From Nautilus pompilius (Eukaryota; Mollusca; Cephalopoda; Nautilida; Nautilidae): a stretch of DNA of 64,000 nucleotides. The notes beneath the pieces are model-generated. The model ran no database searches. It was not told where the DNA came from and was given only the letters and a program-made list of their open reading frames with translations. The translations under genes and the position numbers were made by a program. Below are positions 46,038 to 57,200 of the stretch, one piece after another (position 1 is the stretch's first letter; every line of letters begins with the position of its first letter). The DNA lies in contig JACATO010001458.1 of the NCBI GenBank assembly GCA_018389105.1, forward strand, positions 162,518 through 226,517. Reading direction: 5' to 3'.

Positions 46038-48320
46038 TACAAACCTAAAAAGAAAAATGAATTTAAATGTTTTTCAAATAAAACAACTATCACAAACTGT
46101 AGAGTTCCAGAAAACCACCTGTTACGAAAACGAGGCTAAAAATTTTAATGGCCACATTCCGCGCAGCAAAGGAGTAAAATAAATAAATAAATAAATAAAT
46201 AGACTTTATTTTAAATTTTGAAAGTTACGGTAATTTTTTTCAAGAGCAAAATTTATGCAAGCCTAAAAAAGAAAAATATAAATAAAAAAAATCTCTTACA
46301 ACCAAGGGCAGTTATTCCTGACAGTGCGATTTACGATTAAAGGGCGATAACTTTTACCAGAGCTAATTAATTCCCCCCCCCCGCGGATGCTGTCCCATGA
46401 TCGAATCTCAGTCTCCCCTTCTGAGAACTTCAGAAATGTATTAAAATCTTTTTTAAAAAAACCCCCGGAAGATACGTAACTTTATTCATCTGTCGAAGTT
46501 GGAATGTACAAACCGAAGACTGTTGTTCAGGCCTGACTTTGGTAGAGTCCGACCAGACAGATAATAAGTAAGGTTCAGTGGGCTCTATTTCCAGCCCTGA
46601 CCCACCAGAAGATAGCTAATTAACCTCACAACAAATTTAGTTATTATAAAGAAACCATCGCAATTTATACAAGAATATAGTCCCCCCCAATTGGAGAGGT
46701 AAGTTTATTATTAAAAAAAACAAAAACAACAAACAAACAAACCGGTTAACACTACATTCAGCCTCAGAAACTTATATGTTGTCGCTAGGGCTTGAAGTAT
46801 TTTTGAAAGACGCCATTGTTAAGGTAATGGGAGGAGGGGGGGGGTTAATATTTTTGCGTGGCTCCGTGGCGAGTTCAGACACTAAAATGACGAACGATTT
46901 GCGTGATTCTCCACCGAGAGATGCTTGAACATTTGCTGGTATGTTGCTTGTTCGTCTACTTTACTCTGCACTTTTCTAAAACGTCTATATCCTTCCCGGA
47001 AACGGGGCTTGAACCCCATACTTCGAAAAGGGGGTCCTCAGTAATGAACCGCGAATGGAGATACGTACAGCGTGGGGACTGGATGCTGTGTCTCCCAGGC
47101 CCTTCCATCTTTCTCTCTGCTTCGTCCACACCGGTTGCTCTCGGTGTACGGTGGGGCCTGCAGAAAAGCTTGTTATCACGGCGCCATGTATTAGAAATGT
47201 TCCTTAAGAGTTCACCAATGACGTCAACACTTATCACTGCCTTGAGTTATCTCACCTTGACCATTTAAAAATGGGGGATGTGTGTGTGTGTTTATTTATC
47301 CGGGATCTTATTTATTAAACGCACCACGATCATTGGTTACAATTTTCATCCGATGAGGGCGAAGGGGGGGGTGGGGTGGGGCCTCCTTCCGCTCTTAATT
47401 CTTTCTGCCTAATTTTTATTCACCGGGCCATCGACCTTCAACCGCATAAATAAATGGAAACGTGGTTATCTGCCCTTGCCCGAGCTGGATATTTTTGACG
47501 CGGACTTTGCTCATTTGAAAGCGACACCGCCAGGCTAACAACGTAAAAAACACACAGACCCGTCCCGCCCACTGCCCCAGTGCAGCAGCTGGCCGACACG
47601 ACCTTGCCACTTTTATCGCAACAGGAGATGCTGTACCGTAAGTGGGTTCGCCCCTATTAACCCTCTCTCTTGATAAGCATACTGTCGTCAGCTAATCGCA
47701 GCCCGCCAGACGTCGTGCCAACTTAAAGACTCCCTGGCTGAAATGCAAAACAAGGATGCATCAAAGACTGAAAACTGATTCTGGATCACATGTGTGTGTG
47801 TGGTGTGGTGTGTGTGTGTGTGTGGGGCGGGCCTTCCACCGCGTCTGTCGCAGCTCTGACGATGGCTTCTTGAACTACCGACTTCGACGATTCCACCCGC
47901 GACACGCGGGGAGAAAATTCTTCAGCGCCCGGCCTGAATCTCAGACCGGAAGCTCTTCATCCCATCGACGTTTGGCTATTCTCTTAAACCTGCACAAACC
48001 AGCCGACGGAAATCAAGAATTAAGGAATTAAAATTTGTTTTTCTAAAATATTTTTATTTATTTATTTATTATTTTTTTTTTTACCGGATTCTGCGGTTGA
48101 CGGCCAAACTCGGGATAAAATCGCAAAAAAGGAATGGAGGGGAAAAGGCGACTTCCGGAAGAACTTACATCACGGCACTTACAGCTCAGGGCGAGAGATT
48201 TTGAAGAAAAAAATTACTTTAAACAGCGTTAGCTGCTCTGTGGTTGCTTAGAAAATTGGAATTAACCAGGATGGGGGGGTAGGGTAAAAAATGGCAATTG
48301 CTTGAAACATTTTTTACTGC
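43560..48320. other. Intergenic region, no gene recognised
   Basis: AT-rich sequence with local GC-rich islands (about 46800-47250 and 47550-48000), (TTA)n at about 46003-46036, (AAAT)n near 46181-46200 and (TG)n near 47791-47822. Open frames such as 46903-47268 have no recognisable product or splice context. Confidence 0.45.
45395..45560. repeat. Short repeat with palindromic ATTGGCCCAAT motifs
   Basis: Several forward and reverse copies of GGCCAAT/ATTGGCCC occur in about 165 bp, including CAGCATTGGCCCAATACAGG and the inverted-type CAATGCTGGGCCAATATAG. This could be a small dispersed repeat or MITE. No clear ends are visible. Confidence 0.4.
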
Positions 48321-48329
48321 CCTAAGGTG

Positions 48330-49665
48330 ATAGAGGGTGAACTCTCCTCCTCTCTCTTCATCCCTCTCCCCCTCTCTCTGTCTCTCCCTCCCCCTCTCTC
48401 TCTGTCCCTGTCTCTCCCTCCCTCTCTCTCTGTCCCTGTCTCTCCCTCCCTCGCTCTCCCCTCCCCCCGTCTCTCCCTCCCTCTCTCTCCCTCCCCCCGT
48501 CTCTCCCTCCCTCTCTCTCCGTCCCTGTCTCTCCCTCCTCTCTCTCCCTCCCTCTCTCTCCGTCCCTGTCTCTCCGTCCCTGTCCCTCTCCCCTCCTCTC
48601 TCTCCGTCCCTGTCTCTCCCTCCCTCTCTCTCCGTCCCTGTCTCTCCGTCCCTGTCTCTCCTCCTCCCTCTCTCTCCGTCCCTGTCTCTCTCCCTCCCTC
48701 TCTCCGTCCCTGTCTCTCTCTCCCCCCTCTCTCTCCGTCCCTCCCTCTCTCTCCGTCCCTGTCTCTCCGTCCCCCCCTGTCTCTCCCGCCCTCTCCTCCG
48801 TCCTGTCCTCTCCCTCCCTCCTCTCTCCGTCCCTGTCTCTCTCTCCCTCCCTCTCTCTCCGTCCCTGTCTCTCTCTCCCTCCCTGTCCTCTCCCTCCCTG
48901 TCTCTCCGTCTCTCCGTCCCTGTCTCTCTCTCCCTCCCTCTCTCTCCTCCCTCCCTGTCCTCTCCCTCCCTGTCTCTCCGTCCCTGTCTCTCTCTCCCTC
49001 CCTCTCTCTCCCTCCCTCTCTCTCTCTCCGTCCCTGTCCTCTCTCTCTCTCCTCCCTTCTCTCTCCCTCCCTGTCTCTCCGTCCCGTCTCTCCCTCTCCC
49101 TCCCTCCCTGTCTCTCTCCTCCCTGTCTCTCCGTCCTGTCTCTCTCTCCCTCCCTCCTCTCCCTCCCTCTCTCTCTCTCCGTCCCTCTCTCTCTCCCTCC
49201 CTGTCTCTCCCTCCCTGTCCTCTCGTCCGTCCCTGTCTCTCTCTCCCTCCCTCTCTCTCTCTCCGTCCCTGTCTCTCCCTCCCTCTCTCTCCCTCCCTCT
49301 CTCTCCGTCCCTGTCTCTCCCTCCCTCTCTCTCCGTCCCTGTCTCTCCGTCCCTGTCTCTCCCTCCCTCTCTCTCCGTCCCTGTCCCTCCGTCCCTGTCT
49401 CTCCCTCCTCTCTCTCCGTCCCTGTCTCTCTCCTCCCTCCTCCTCTCCCTCCCTCTCTCTCCGTCCCTGTCTCTCTCTCCGCCCTCTCCTCCGTCCCTGT
49501 CTCTCTCTCCGTCCCTGTCTCTCTCTCCCTCCCTGTCTCTCCCTCCCTCTCCCCTCTCTCTCTGTCCCTGTCTCTCCCTCCCTCTCCCCTCTCTCTCTGT
49601 CCCTGTCTCTCCCTCCCTCTCCCCTCTCTCTCTGTCCCTGTCTCTCTCCCTCCCTCTCCTTCTTT
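48330..49665. repeat. 1.3-kb CT-rich microsatellite tract
   Basis: Almost pure pyrimidine on the plus strand, built from irregular mixtures of CTCTCTCC, GTCCCTGT and CTCCCTCC units. The long open frames on both strands (Ser/Pro/Leu or Arg/Glu/Gly only) are artefacts of the repeat. The strand asymmetry could allow triplex or H-DNA structure (inference). Confidence 0.95.
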
Positions 49666-49987
49666 CATATGTATACTTATAACTTCTTTTGTTACTATTA
49701 ATTAGCAAGGAAAACAATAACTGAAATGTAGCCAATTTGACGGAGGGAACGGAGTAAACCCATCTATTAAAAAAAAAAAAAAAACCAACAAAAAAACCGA
49801 AGGCACAGCTTTAAGTAACCTTCGTCCGTGTGATTATTTAATCCTGAAACTCGACAATCTTGCGGCCAGGAAGTAGCAGTGAAGGAAAGCGAACATTTTC
49901 ATTTAGCTCTCGAGGTTGTGTGGCCTCGATCACCAGTCACCAATGAGAGCGACGTGGAGCCTCCTACGTGACGGAGCTCGGTCCGTG

Positions 49988-50021
49988 TATATAAATAAGC
50001 CCAAACATAAAAACGGGGGCA
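49988..50021 (+). promoter_or_regulatory. TATA box and initiator of the prokineticin-like gene
   Basis: TATATAAATA lies at 49988-49997, and CAGTCT, an initiator-like sequence, has its A at 50021, about 31 bases downstream of the TATAAATA core. The ATG follows at 50049, leaving a 28-base 5' leader. The spacing is canonical for a focused promoter. Confidence 0.65.
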
Positions 50022-50048
50022 GTCTGAGAGCAGCTAATTCTCATCACT

Positions 50049-50105
50049 ATGATTTTTTCACCCTTTGCGCTTATGTTTCTGCTGTTGGCCACTTTCCAGC
50101 TCCAG
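50049..50105 (+). CDS. Prokineticin-like gene, exon 1: signal peptide
   Basis: Nineteen codons from ATG to CTCCAG|GTACGT, phase 0. The hydrophobic core (FALMFLLLATF) followed by QLQ is a textbook signal peptide, and the TATA box lies 61 bases upstream of the ATG. Confidence 0.75.
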
Positions 50106-52772
50106 GTACGTAACACACGTTACTCTCTTTTCCTCCTTTTATTTAAGGAAGTGTTGTCTTTTTTTGGTAAATGGGCTCTCGGTGAAACTATTTTAATAAG
50201 CAACTAAGAATCACACACACAACAGCTAATTCTTTTCAAATTCGCATCTGATCGCTGCTTAATTATACCTTGGCACTGGCCCAGCAGATATTGCGTATAC
50301 AAATTATAATATCTGAATAACAGAGAACATCTGTAAGACTGACTATACGTCCACGCAAAATCGGTATTGCTTCGTGTCCCTTTCTGTTTAGAATCGGCCT
50401 CCATCCGAATTTCAAAGCTTAACGTACCTTTGCGAACGACCACTGCCAGCATTTTAATCTATTCACTCTATTATTATTATTAAATTTTACAAAGAGGTCG
50501 AGGGGCCCACCGGTGGATGCCCCAGGTTTCTCTCGACACCCGAGATACAAAACCTCCGTAACTCGAGCGATCGGAATTCGGATCGCTCATACCTGTCACA
50601 CCTGAGCGGTCCGGGCCACCTCCCGGCGCCTCATCCGCGCGGCACCTGTCTCACGAAGCAGCGGCAGTCGTGTGGGACGGAGTGATCGCAACACGTCGAC
50701 ATTATCAAGCTCGTAATGCGGAGGGTAGAGAAGCTAAAGTCAGCTGACGGCTTCACGAAAAGAAATTTTTTCAAAAAAAAAAAATGGCCGCATACGAAAT
50801 ACGCACCGGGTTTGTATCAGATTGTTGTCGGGACGGATTAATTCTAAACAGTGGCCCTCTTTGAAATTCGGGGACAGATGTTCCTGGTTGTAAAAGGAGA
50901 AGATCTGAGCAAGGTGTTGCGGGTTGTGGGGAAGGCGATAGCGCGAGTGATCTGAAGGGGCTGCTGTCGTCCGGCTGGAGAGGAGGAGGAGGTTTACACG
51001 GGACTGGGCGCACCCCGTCACCGGCCGGGAACCAGTCAAAGGAAACAATGCTGGCGACGTTTAAAAATAAACAATAAAACAGAACAATAGCAGATAAACG
51101 AAGCACCTTTAAAAAAAAAGGTATATTTATCTGGAACGTAAAATGTTGCTTAGCACCATCGGTGCGTGCTGGGTTAATTTGGCTAGAACCGGCCGGTCTT
51201 TAAATATATTGGGGAACGGCAGGAGGCGGAAACCATGAGACGGTCTCAATATTCATATATGTGCGCGTTCGCGTTTGTACTCAATGGTCGCTAGAAAAGT
51301 AAACTGTCACGGGCGACATCTAGCGGGAATTTACGGGACAGCGTACAGCGCTAATCTCATAGGCTTTAAGAAAGTGTAGTGGGGGGCTGGGCTGAAGGGG
51401 CAGCGCGAGGAGGAGTTAAATAGTGTAGACCTACCTAGTCCCCATCCGACGCACCACCCTGTTCTTCTCGCGGGCCCACCTCCTTTCCCTTATAGCTCCC
51501 ATCTGCGAGAAGACGCCCTCTATATCGGGACAAAGATGGCCGACACACACACACACACTAGCAAAGAAACTTAATTACTTTCGCTTATTTTGTTGTCCTA
51601 GCCAGCTTCCAGTACCCGCTTTACGGGGAGTTCCATCAGGCAGCGGGCTCCCCGTAGCTGCAGCAGAGGGAGTGACTGCCCGAGCAGCCAGTGCTGTCAG
51701 ATGTTATCCTCGATCAGGAGAAAGAGAAATGTACACCAGACTCTTGGCACCTGTGCAAGTCTTGGCAGAAGGAACCGAAGTAAGTAAATCCGCACTGCAT
51801 CTCTAATTTTGTACGGTTTGCCATTAATCTTTCAAGCAATCGGCACGTTTCCCAACATTTAGAATTAATTAAATGGCTGTAGGTGCGGACTGGATAACTG
51901 TTGGTCCTTCCATCAACTGCAGGCAAGGAACTCCAAGAGCCAAGGACGGGATTTACTTTTGTTGTGTGTAGAGTCCAATGGAAATAACGTTGAGGAAAAT
52001 CCTTTAATCTCACCAGACTGTAGCAAAGATGTGACCTGGAATCACTCGAAAAATAATATCAGTTTAAATATCCTTTGTCCCGGTTTGGACAAAGGGTGTT
52101 CAATGCAGCGAAGCATAGATATTTGGCGACCTTCAATAAGATTTACTTATAGCAGAGTTCGTAGAGTTTTCCAGGCACCGTGCGACCTATATACAGGACA
52201 GCGGTACTTCAACGTTCCGTCTCACGGCTTCCCCCCTTTTTTTGATTTTATATGCAAAAGGGACTTCGCCAACGTCCTTTAGCAGTATCGTCGTAGGAGG
52301 TTTTAACATATACGCTGAGACAAACAGTTCAGTCTTCTAGTAGACTGTCCAACCAAATGGCAAAGGAACTTTGGCATTTCGTAGCGAAAATATCCCAGCC
52401 TTGGAGGGGGTTAAACGTAGGTAAGTTGGCGACAAATTACAACACCCACAGCAAGGAAGATGTCATTGGGGCCCTGTAGATTCTGGTATTCAATGTAGTG
52501 TAATCATCGTTTGGCCGATCAGCAATTAAACACACACCCCTTTTTTTTTTCAGTCGTGAAACTGAATTGCTCTTAGTAAACCCTGTGGCTTCTCTCGGTA
52601 TTTGTGTCACGGCTTCAGTGTGCATAACGCGCTGTATCTAAAAGTAAAATATACCGTGGTGAGTCGGCGCTGCTCGGATAATGGGATCTTTTGTGAACAG
52701 CTGAAGCCGGCATAATTTCAGTTTCCTTGAATTTATGCCGGCTTCAGCTGTTCACAAAAGATCTCATTAGTT

Positions 52773-52805
<33 letters not shown>

Positions 52806-54005
52806 TTATGAAATTTCCTCCAATTCTGATTAAGTTGGATTTTTTCGGTATGGACATTGACGGAAGATGCCTCGTTCCTCTACCTGATTCTTGTCGATTA
52901 TGGTGGCATTTCGTCCGGGTTAGATGAAATCGTTCAGGGTCCCCGTGTCAGCAAAATTGTCAAAATAATTCGTGTTAATTACAATAATTTTTATTTATAG
53001 ATATTTTTTTGAGTGAGGAGAAATGGTAATTTATCCTTTATGATTTGTAAATATATTTATGGCTTGTGCTAAACGTGTGCATAAAAGTATATCCACGGGC
53101 TGCCATGTCTATCAATAAATCATTCAGTATTTCATCGATACTTTTAAGGATAACGTCGTCAAAATTTCTACACAGAGAAAATTGTGTGTAACAATTTATT
53201 CTGTCAATCTCTCTCTCTACACCGACGTCATCTCTCTCTCTCTCTACACCGACGTCATCTCTCTCTCTCTCTACACCGACGTCATCTCTCTCTCTCTCTA
53301 CACCGACGTCATCTCTCTCTCTCTCTACACCGACGTCATCTCTCTCTCTCTCTACACCGACGTCATCTCTCTCTCTCTACACCGACGTCATCTCTCTCTC
53401 TCTACACCGACGTCATCTCTCTCTCTCTCTCTACACCGACGTCATCTCTCTCTCTCTCTCTACACCGACGTCATCTGCAATAAAATAATTCGTAATTCTT
53501 TTTCTGACTGCAGACTGTCCAATCTACAGATTTGGGATCAATGTATCAGGAAAAACGGACGCTGTTGTCTACATGTGCAACTGCAGATCCCATCTCACTT
53601 GCGTACAGAGGAAAAGAATAATACGTAGAGTACCTGCTGACATTGGTAAGTTTGAAAAACATTATATCTATCGTTATCACACACAATTACAGATTAACCG
53701 CTTTGATTAGGTTTTAAATATCCTGCCCTTACTGAACCCTTTACTTTAAATAAAAGGGTCTTCTCTACGTTTGTTTACTTAGAAGTTCAAAAACATTAAC
53801 ACTTAGTTTCGCTAAGAGTCTTTTAAAATATCGACAAGGAAGAAACGGGTTTATTTCTACTTTCTTCGATGCCATTTACTTCACGTATCCGTTAAAATCG
53901 TCTTTTTCACATCTCCCAGGGGTACAGAGACTACAATTCTTACTGCTGTTATCTTTTTTCTTAGGGAGATGCCGTCGGCCGCGGCGTGCAGGAAGAAGAG
54001 ACTAA
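50049..54005 (+). CDS. Prokineticin/astakine-like secreted ten-cysteine peptide
   Basis: Four exons (50049-50105, 51602-51779, 53514-53645, 53965-54005) splice in agreeing phases (0,1,1) to give 135 residues. Residues 1-19 are a signal peptide (MIFSPFALMFLLLATFQLQ), cleaved near QLQ-PA. The mature part has ten cysteines: C-5-C-4-CC-18-C-9-C-19-C-1-C-5-C-16-C. Vertebrate prokineticins, as I recall them, have C-5-C-4-CC-11-C-9-C-17-C-1-C-5-C-8-C, so all short spacings are identical and only three loops differ. This is the AVIT/colipase-type fold shared by prokineticins (GPCR ligands) and arthropod astakines (haematopoietic cytokines). An N-terminal AVIT is absent, so prokineticin-receptor agonism is not implied. 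The tail RCRRPRRAGRRD is very basic. AATAAA is at 54155. Confidence 0.8.
51602..51779 (+). CDS. Prokineticin-like gene, exon 2: first five cysteines
   Basis: Acceptor TTGTTGTCCTAG, donor CCGAA|GTAAGT. It enters in phase 0 and leaves in phase 1. It encodes CSRGSDCPSSQCC, an extended arginine-rich loop with an RRKR furin-type site, and TCASLGRRN. The nine residues to the next cysteine, across the splice junction, match prokineticin spacing. Confidence 0.8.
52679..52769. repeat. Near-perfect 37-bp hairpin in intron 2
   Basis: Arms 52679-52715 and 52733-52769 are complementary over 37 positions with one mismatch and a 17-base loop. The central arm sequence is CAGCTGAAGCCGGCATAA. It is followed by A- and (AT)-rich tracts. 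It could be a fold-back element, a MITE remnant or a long hairpin transcript. Confidence 0.85.
53207..53477 (+). repeat. Minisatellite with (CT)n and ACACCGACGTCAT units
   Basis: About ten copies of a 25-29 bp unit made of a CT run plus ACACCGACGTCAT, ending 36 bases before exon 3 of the prokineticin-like gene. CGACGTCAT differs from a full cAMP-response element (TGACGTCA) by one base. Confidence 0.9.
53514..53645 (+). CDS. Prokineticin-like gene, exon 3: CxC module
   Basis: Acceptor CTGACTGCAG, donor CATTG|GTAAGT, phases 1 in and 1 out. It reads NCPIYRFGINVSGKTDAVVY then MCNCRSHLTCVQRKR. C-x-C-5-C is the diagnostic second half of the prokineticin/astakine pattern. Confidence 0.8.
53965..54005 (+). 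CDS. Prokineticin-like gene, exon 4: last cysteine and stop
   Basis: Acceptor TTTTTTCTTAG, phase 1. It encodes GRCRRPRRAGRRD and the stop TAA at 54003-54005. The exon, its acceptor and intron 3 recur almost unchanged at 63689-63999. Confidence 0.7.
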
Positions 54006-54154
54006 GTCCGACCGAGATAACCAAGACCATGACCTGGCTTTCCTCTCATTCTTACCCGACGGATTTTTGTGTAAAATCCTTAAGTGTAATGGAAAAAAAC
54101 ACACGCCTTTAATTTACTATTCTTTATCCTATGCATCCGTTAAAACTTTTGCTT

Positions 54155-54160
54155 AATAAA
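54155..54160 (+). terminator. Polyadenylation signal AATAAA
   Basis: First AATAAA downstream of the stop at 54005, about 150 bases into the 3' untranslated region. Confidence 0.5.
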
Positions 54161-54209
54161 ATTAATTAGCATAAAACGAAATCTGTTGGTCAATGTTGCT
54201 ATTTCCTTA

Positions 54210-57200
54210 CATATCTGACAAATGTCTTGCACGATTCCATCACCAGACACAGTAAACCGTCTCTCTCAGCAGATTTAAGGCCCAGATTAAGTAAAATCAA
54301 GAATTTTATACAGAAAAGATTTCTTTAAATCGTAACATATATAATTGGATTTTCATTTTACAAATACGTCTGGCTTTCGAGTTAACTACTGCTGCTGCTA
54401 TCGAATGAGATTTGATTTTGAAAATATTAAAAGAAGCATAATTGATTTTCGCGTGCGATATTAAGTTTTAATAATGAAAATGTATTGAATATCACGTGGA
54501 TTTAATGAAAATAAGTAGGTACTCTTTTGAAAATAGTGAATGTAATTTTTTAAAATTTCAAAACACCGAGTTACTTCCCCTATATTTTACACTTTCTTTA
54601 ACTTCATGAGGAAAGAGAGGGGGAATAACTTCTCAAAAAGACTGCTGCGAAGCAGGTTCGTGTCGGCTCTTGTATTGTTTCCAGCCAATAGAAGCAGCCA
54701 GAGCTGACAGTTTAAAGACTGGAATAGCCTGAGTGGTTGTTCCTTTTATCCAACCATAAAGGTTCCGCTCCACACAATAATTACACAGTAAACAACGAAC
54801 AAGGAAGATAGCTATTTGTTATAAACTAAAATGCCAGAAAGTCCTTAATGAGGAAGACTGACTGGCCATCCCCGTTCGAAAATCGTTTACCATAACATAA
54901 GTGTTCTTTGACGATAAAGATTTGTGGAAAATAACTTACAGAGCGATAATAAAAGGCAAACATATTTCACAACTATTACGTTTAAAAGATTGTTACAGTT
55001 TAAAAAGTAAACCTCCAAATCATAAAATATACAACCGAAGAAATTTTCATTGCCATTTGTTTCTTTGAATCTTCGATTCTGAACGGACATGAAAACGGGA
55101 AAGGTCCACAATAGATTTCCGGGAACTGTTCATCATTGAATACAGAAAACGTTCAGAGTAATTTTATATTTAAATTCAGGATATTTTAAATCGAAGATAA
55201 GTACAACTGAACATTAAGACGTGTTAAAGAAATCGATTATTTTCTCTTTTTAATGCAATCATTCGTTAATTAAAATATATAATGGCCAAGATGTTTCCAA
55301 ATTTTAATAGTCTTATGGTTCGATTTACCAAACACTTCAAAGTAGTGACATTACAAATTAAAGAATTAATTCAGTACTCTACAGAAATGTATAATATTGC
55401 GTCAGCTGTTGAAATGCATTTAATTTCGTTCTGAATGCCGTCTGTCGTTATCCTTCTATCTGCTTATTCAACGATGTATCTAAAATACATGCAATCATAC
55501 CTAAGTCACCAGAAAGCAAACTTTATCCTTTGCTTTACTTAAATTATGCATTTGTTTTTAGAAAAGATATAGATACATTCTAAGATAAATTCTGCCTTAT
55601 CTCTGCCATTTATTTATAACAAAGTATATTTCAGAATAATGTTGAAGAAGAGCAATAATATCTGCATAACACATTCTGGAGGATAATAGAAAGCAGTTTA
55701 AAGTTTACCAGATTCCTCGAAAATCCATCAATATAAAGTAAATAATTTATATTTCAAAACGGGGAGCGAAAAATCCTTTTGAGAAAATAAGTCAACAAGA
55801 TTTCTACATAATTCTGCATATATATATAAGGCTGATGTTCGTAACAAGAGAGGATAAGAATCGTTTAGTGATACATATATAATAGAATATACTTTATAGT
55901 TCTTTATTCTTTCACAAGTGTAACGATTTGTACCCTTAAAGGAACTACATTACGCAACAGCGAGAGTGAAAACAACAGACAACAAACACTAATGATTTAA
56001 CATCAAAAAATATATATTATAACAAGCAGTGATATTAATATAATCCTACCACGGACAGTTAGTACAGTTAGATCCAGATATATGTTACTCACAGGTAACT
56101 AAACCCAACCCAACTTTGCAATACGATAAATAGGGTAGCCAATACAAAAACTTATCTGAAGTTGCTGAAAGTCAAAGCTGCTCTGGATACGGTCTCTCTG
56201 GTTGCTTGGTTGGTTGAGAAATCTGTTGTCATCTGTCTTATTTCGAATGTCCGTGACACGTACTGCTCGATATTCACCTGCGGGTTAACAGATCTTTTTC
56301 TGAGAAAGGGTCTGGTATGTATTCTTATATACAGGATCATTTGCATAACAATGGACATAGCCGGACAGAGGTCAGCGTACCCGGTCAACATCTACAAAGT
56401 GTTATTGACAGGACAAAGGACGTAGCCGGACAGAGGTCAGCGTACCCGGTCAACATCTACAAAGTGTTATTGACAGGACAAAGACGTAACCGGACAGAGG
56501 TCAGCGTACCCGGTCAACATCTACAACGTAATTGACAGGACAAAGGACGTAACCGGACAGAGGTCAGCGTACCAGGTCAACATCTACAAAGTGTTATTGA
56601 AAGGACAATTGACGTACCGGACAGAGGTCAGCGTACCCGGTCAACATCTACAAAGATCACTGACGCGACGATGCCCCGACCACGTCCTTCCAGTGTCCAG
56701 GCGCCACGATAACAAAGAATCCCATCACAATTTCCTATCATTCACACAAACCAGTTTCGTGATCAAAAGAAATTTTTTAAAAAAATCACACACGCACCCA
56801 GGGCTGATAACACAAGATATAATATTCGTTCATAACATCTGCTCTTTAATTCTGTTTAATCTAAACTGAGACCAATCCTGCATTAACAAATTTTGGAAAA
56901 TTTGCATAATCCTATGATGGACATTAATTTAAAGAACATTAACGAAACATCATTTACCCTTTCTTTGATGCAGTTTGATTGTTACGGTAGAGACATGTTG
57001 CCATGATAACCCTATAAGTTCAGAGAGGCGCAGTTTCCTGCCTATGTATTCACTGAAATTGAGGAGTTACCTTTAATTTGAGGGTAATCGGATATAGAAA
57101 GTTATATTTTATTTTAAAGAATTTTCTGAATTTCTTTTCGTGTTGCAGTTGCGTCAAGTTAATCAATTCTCCTTAAAGGAGCAAATGAATACAAGTGACA

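Noticed and set aside
46980-47060. tRNA-like T-arm (GGGGTTCAAGCCCC on the minus strand)
   Set aside because: No acceptor stem, D-arm or anticodon arm could be folded around it. At most a fragment of a tRNA-derived repeat.
48314-49735. Four overlapping open frames of 430-470 codons on both strands
   Set aside because: They are translations of the CT/GA-rich repeat (only Ser, Pro, Leu, Arg, Glu, Gly), with no splice or start context.
53182-53628. Open frame of about 148 codons across the minisatellite
   Set aside because: Mostly repeat-encoded. The true coding part is exon 3 at 53514-53645 in another frame.
53971-54114. Short plus-strand ORF starting ATGCCGTCGGCC with 47 codons
   Set aside because: It overlaps exon 4 in a different frame. 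The phase-consistent frame ends at TAA 54003-54005, and only part of the ORF is present in the second copy.
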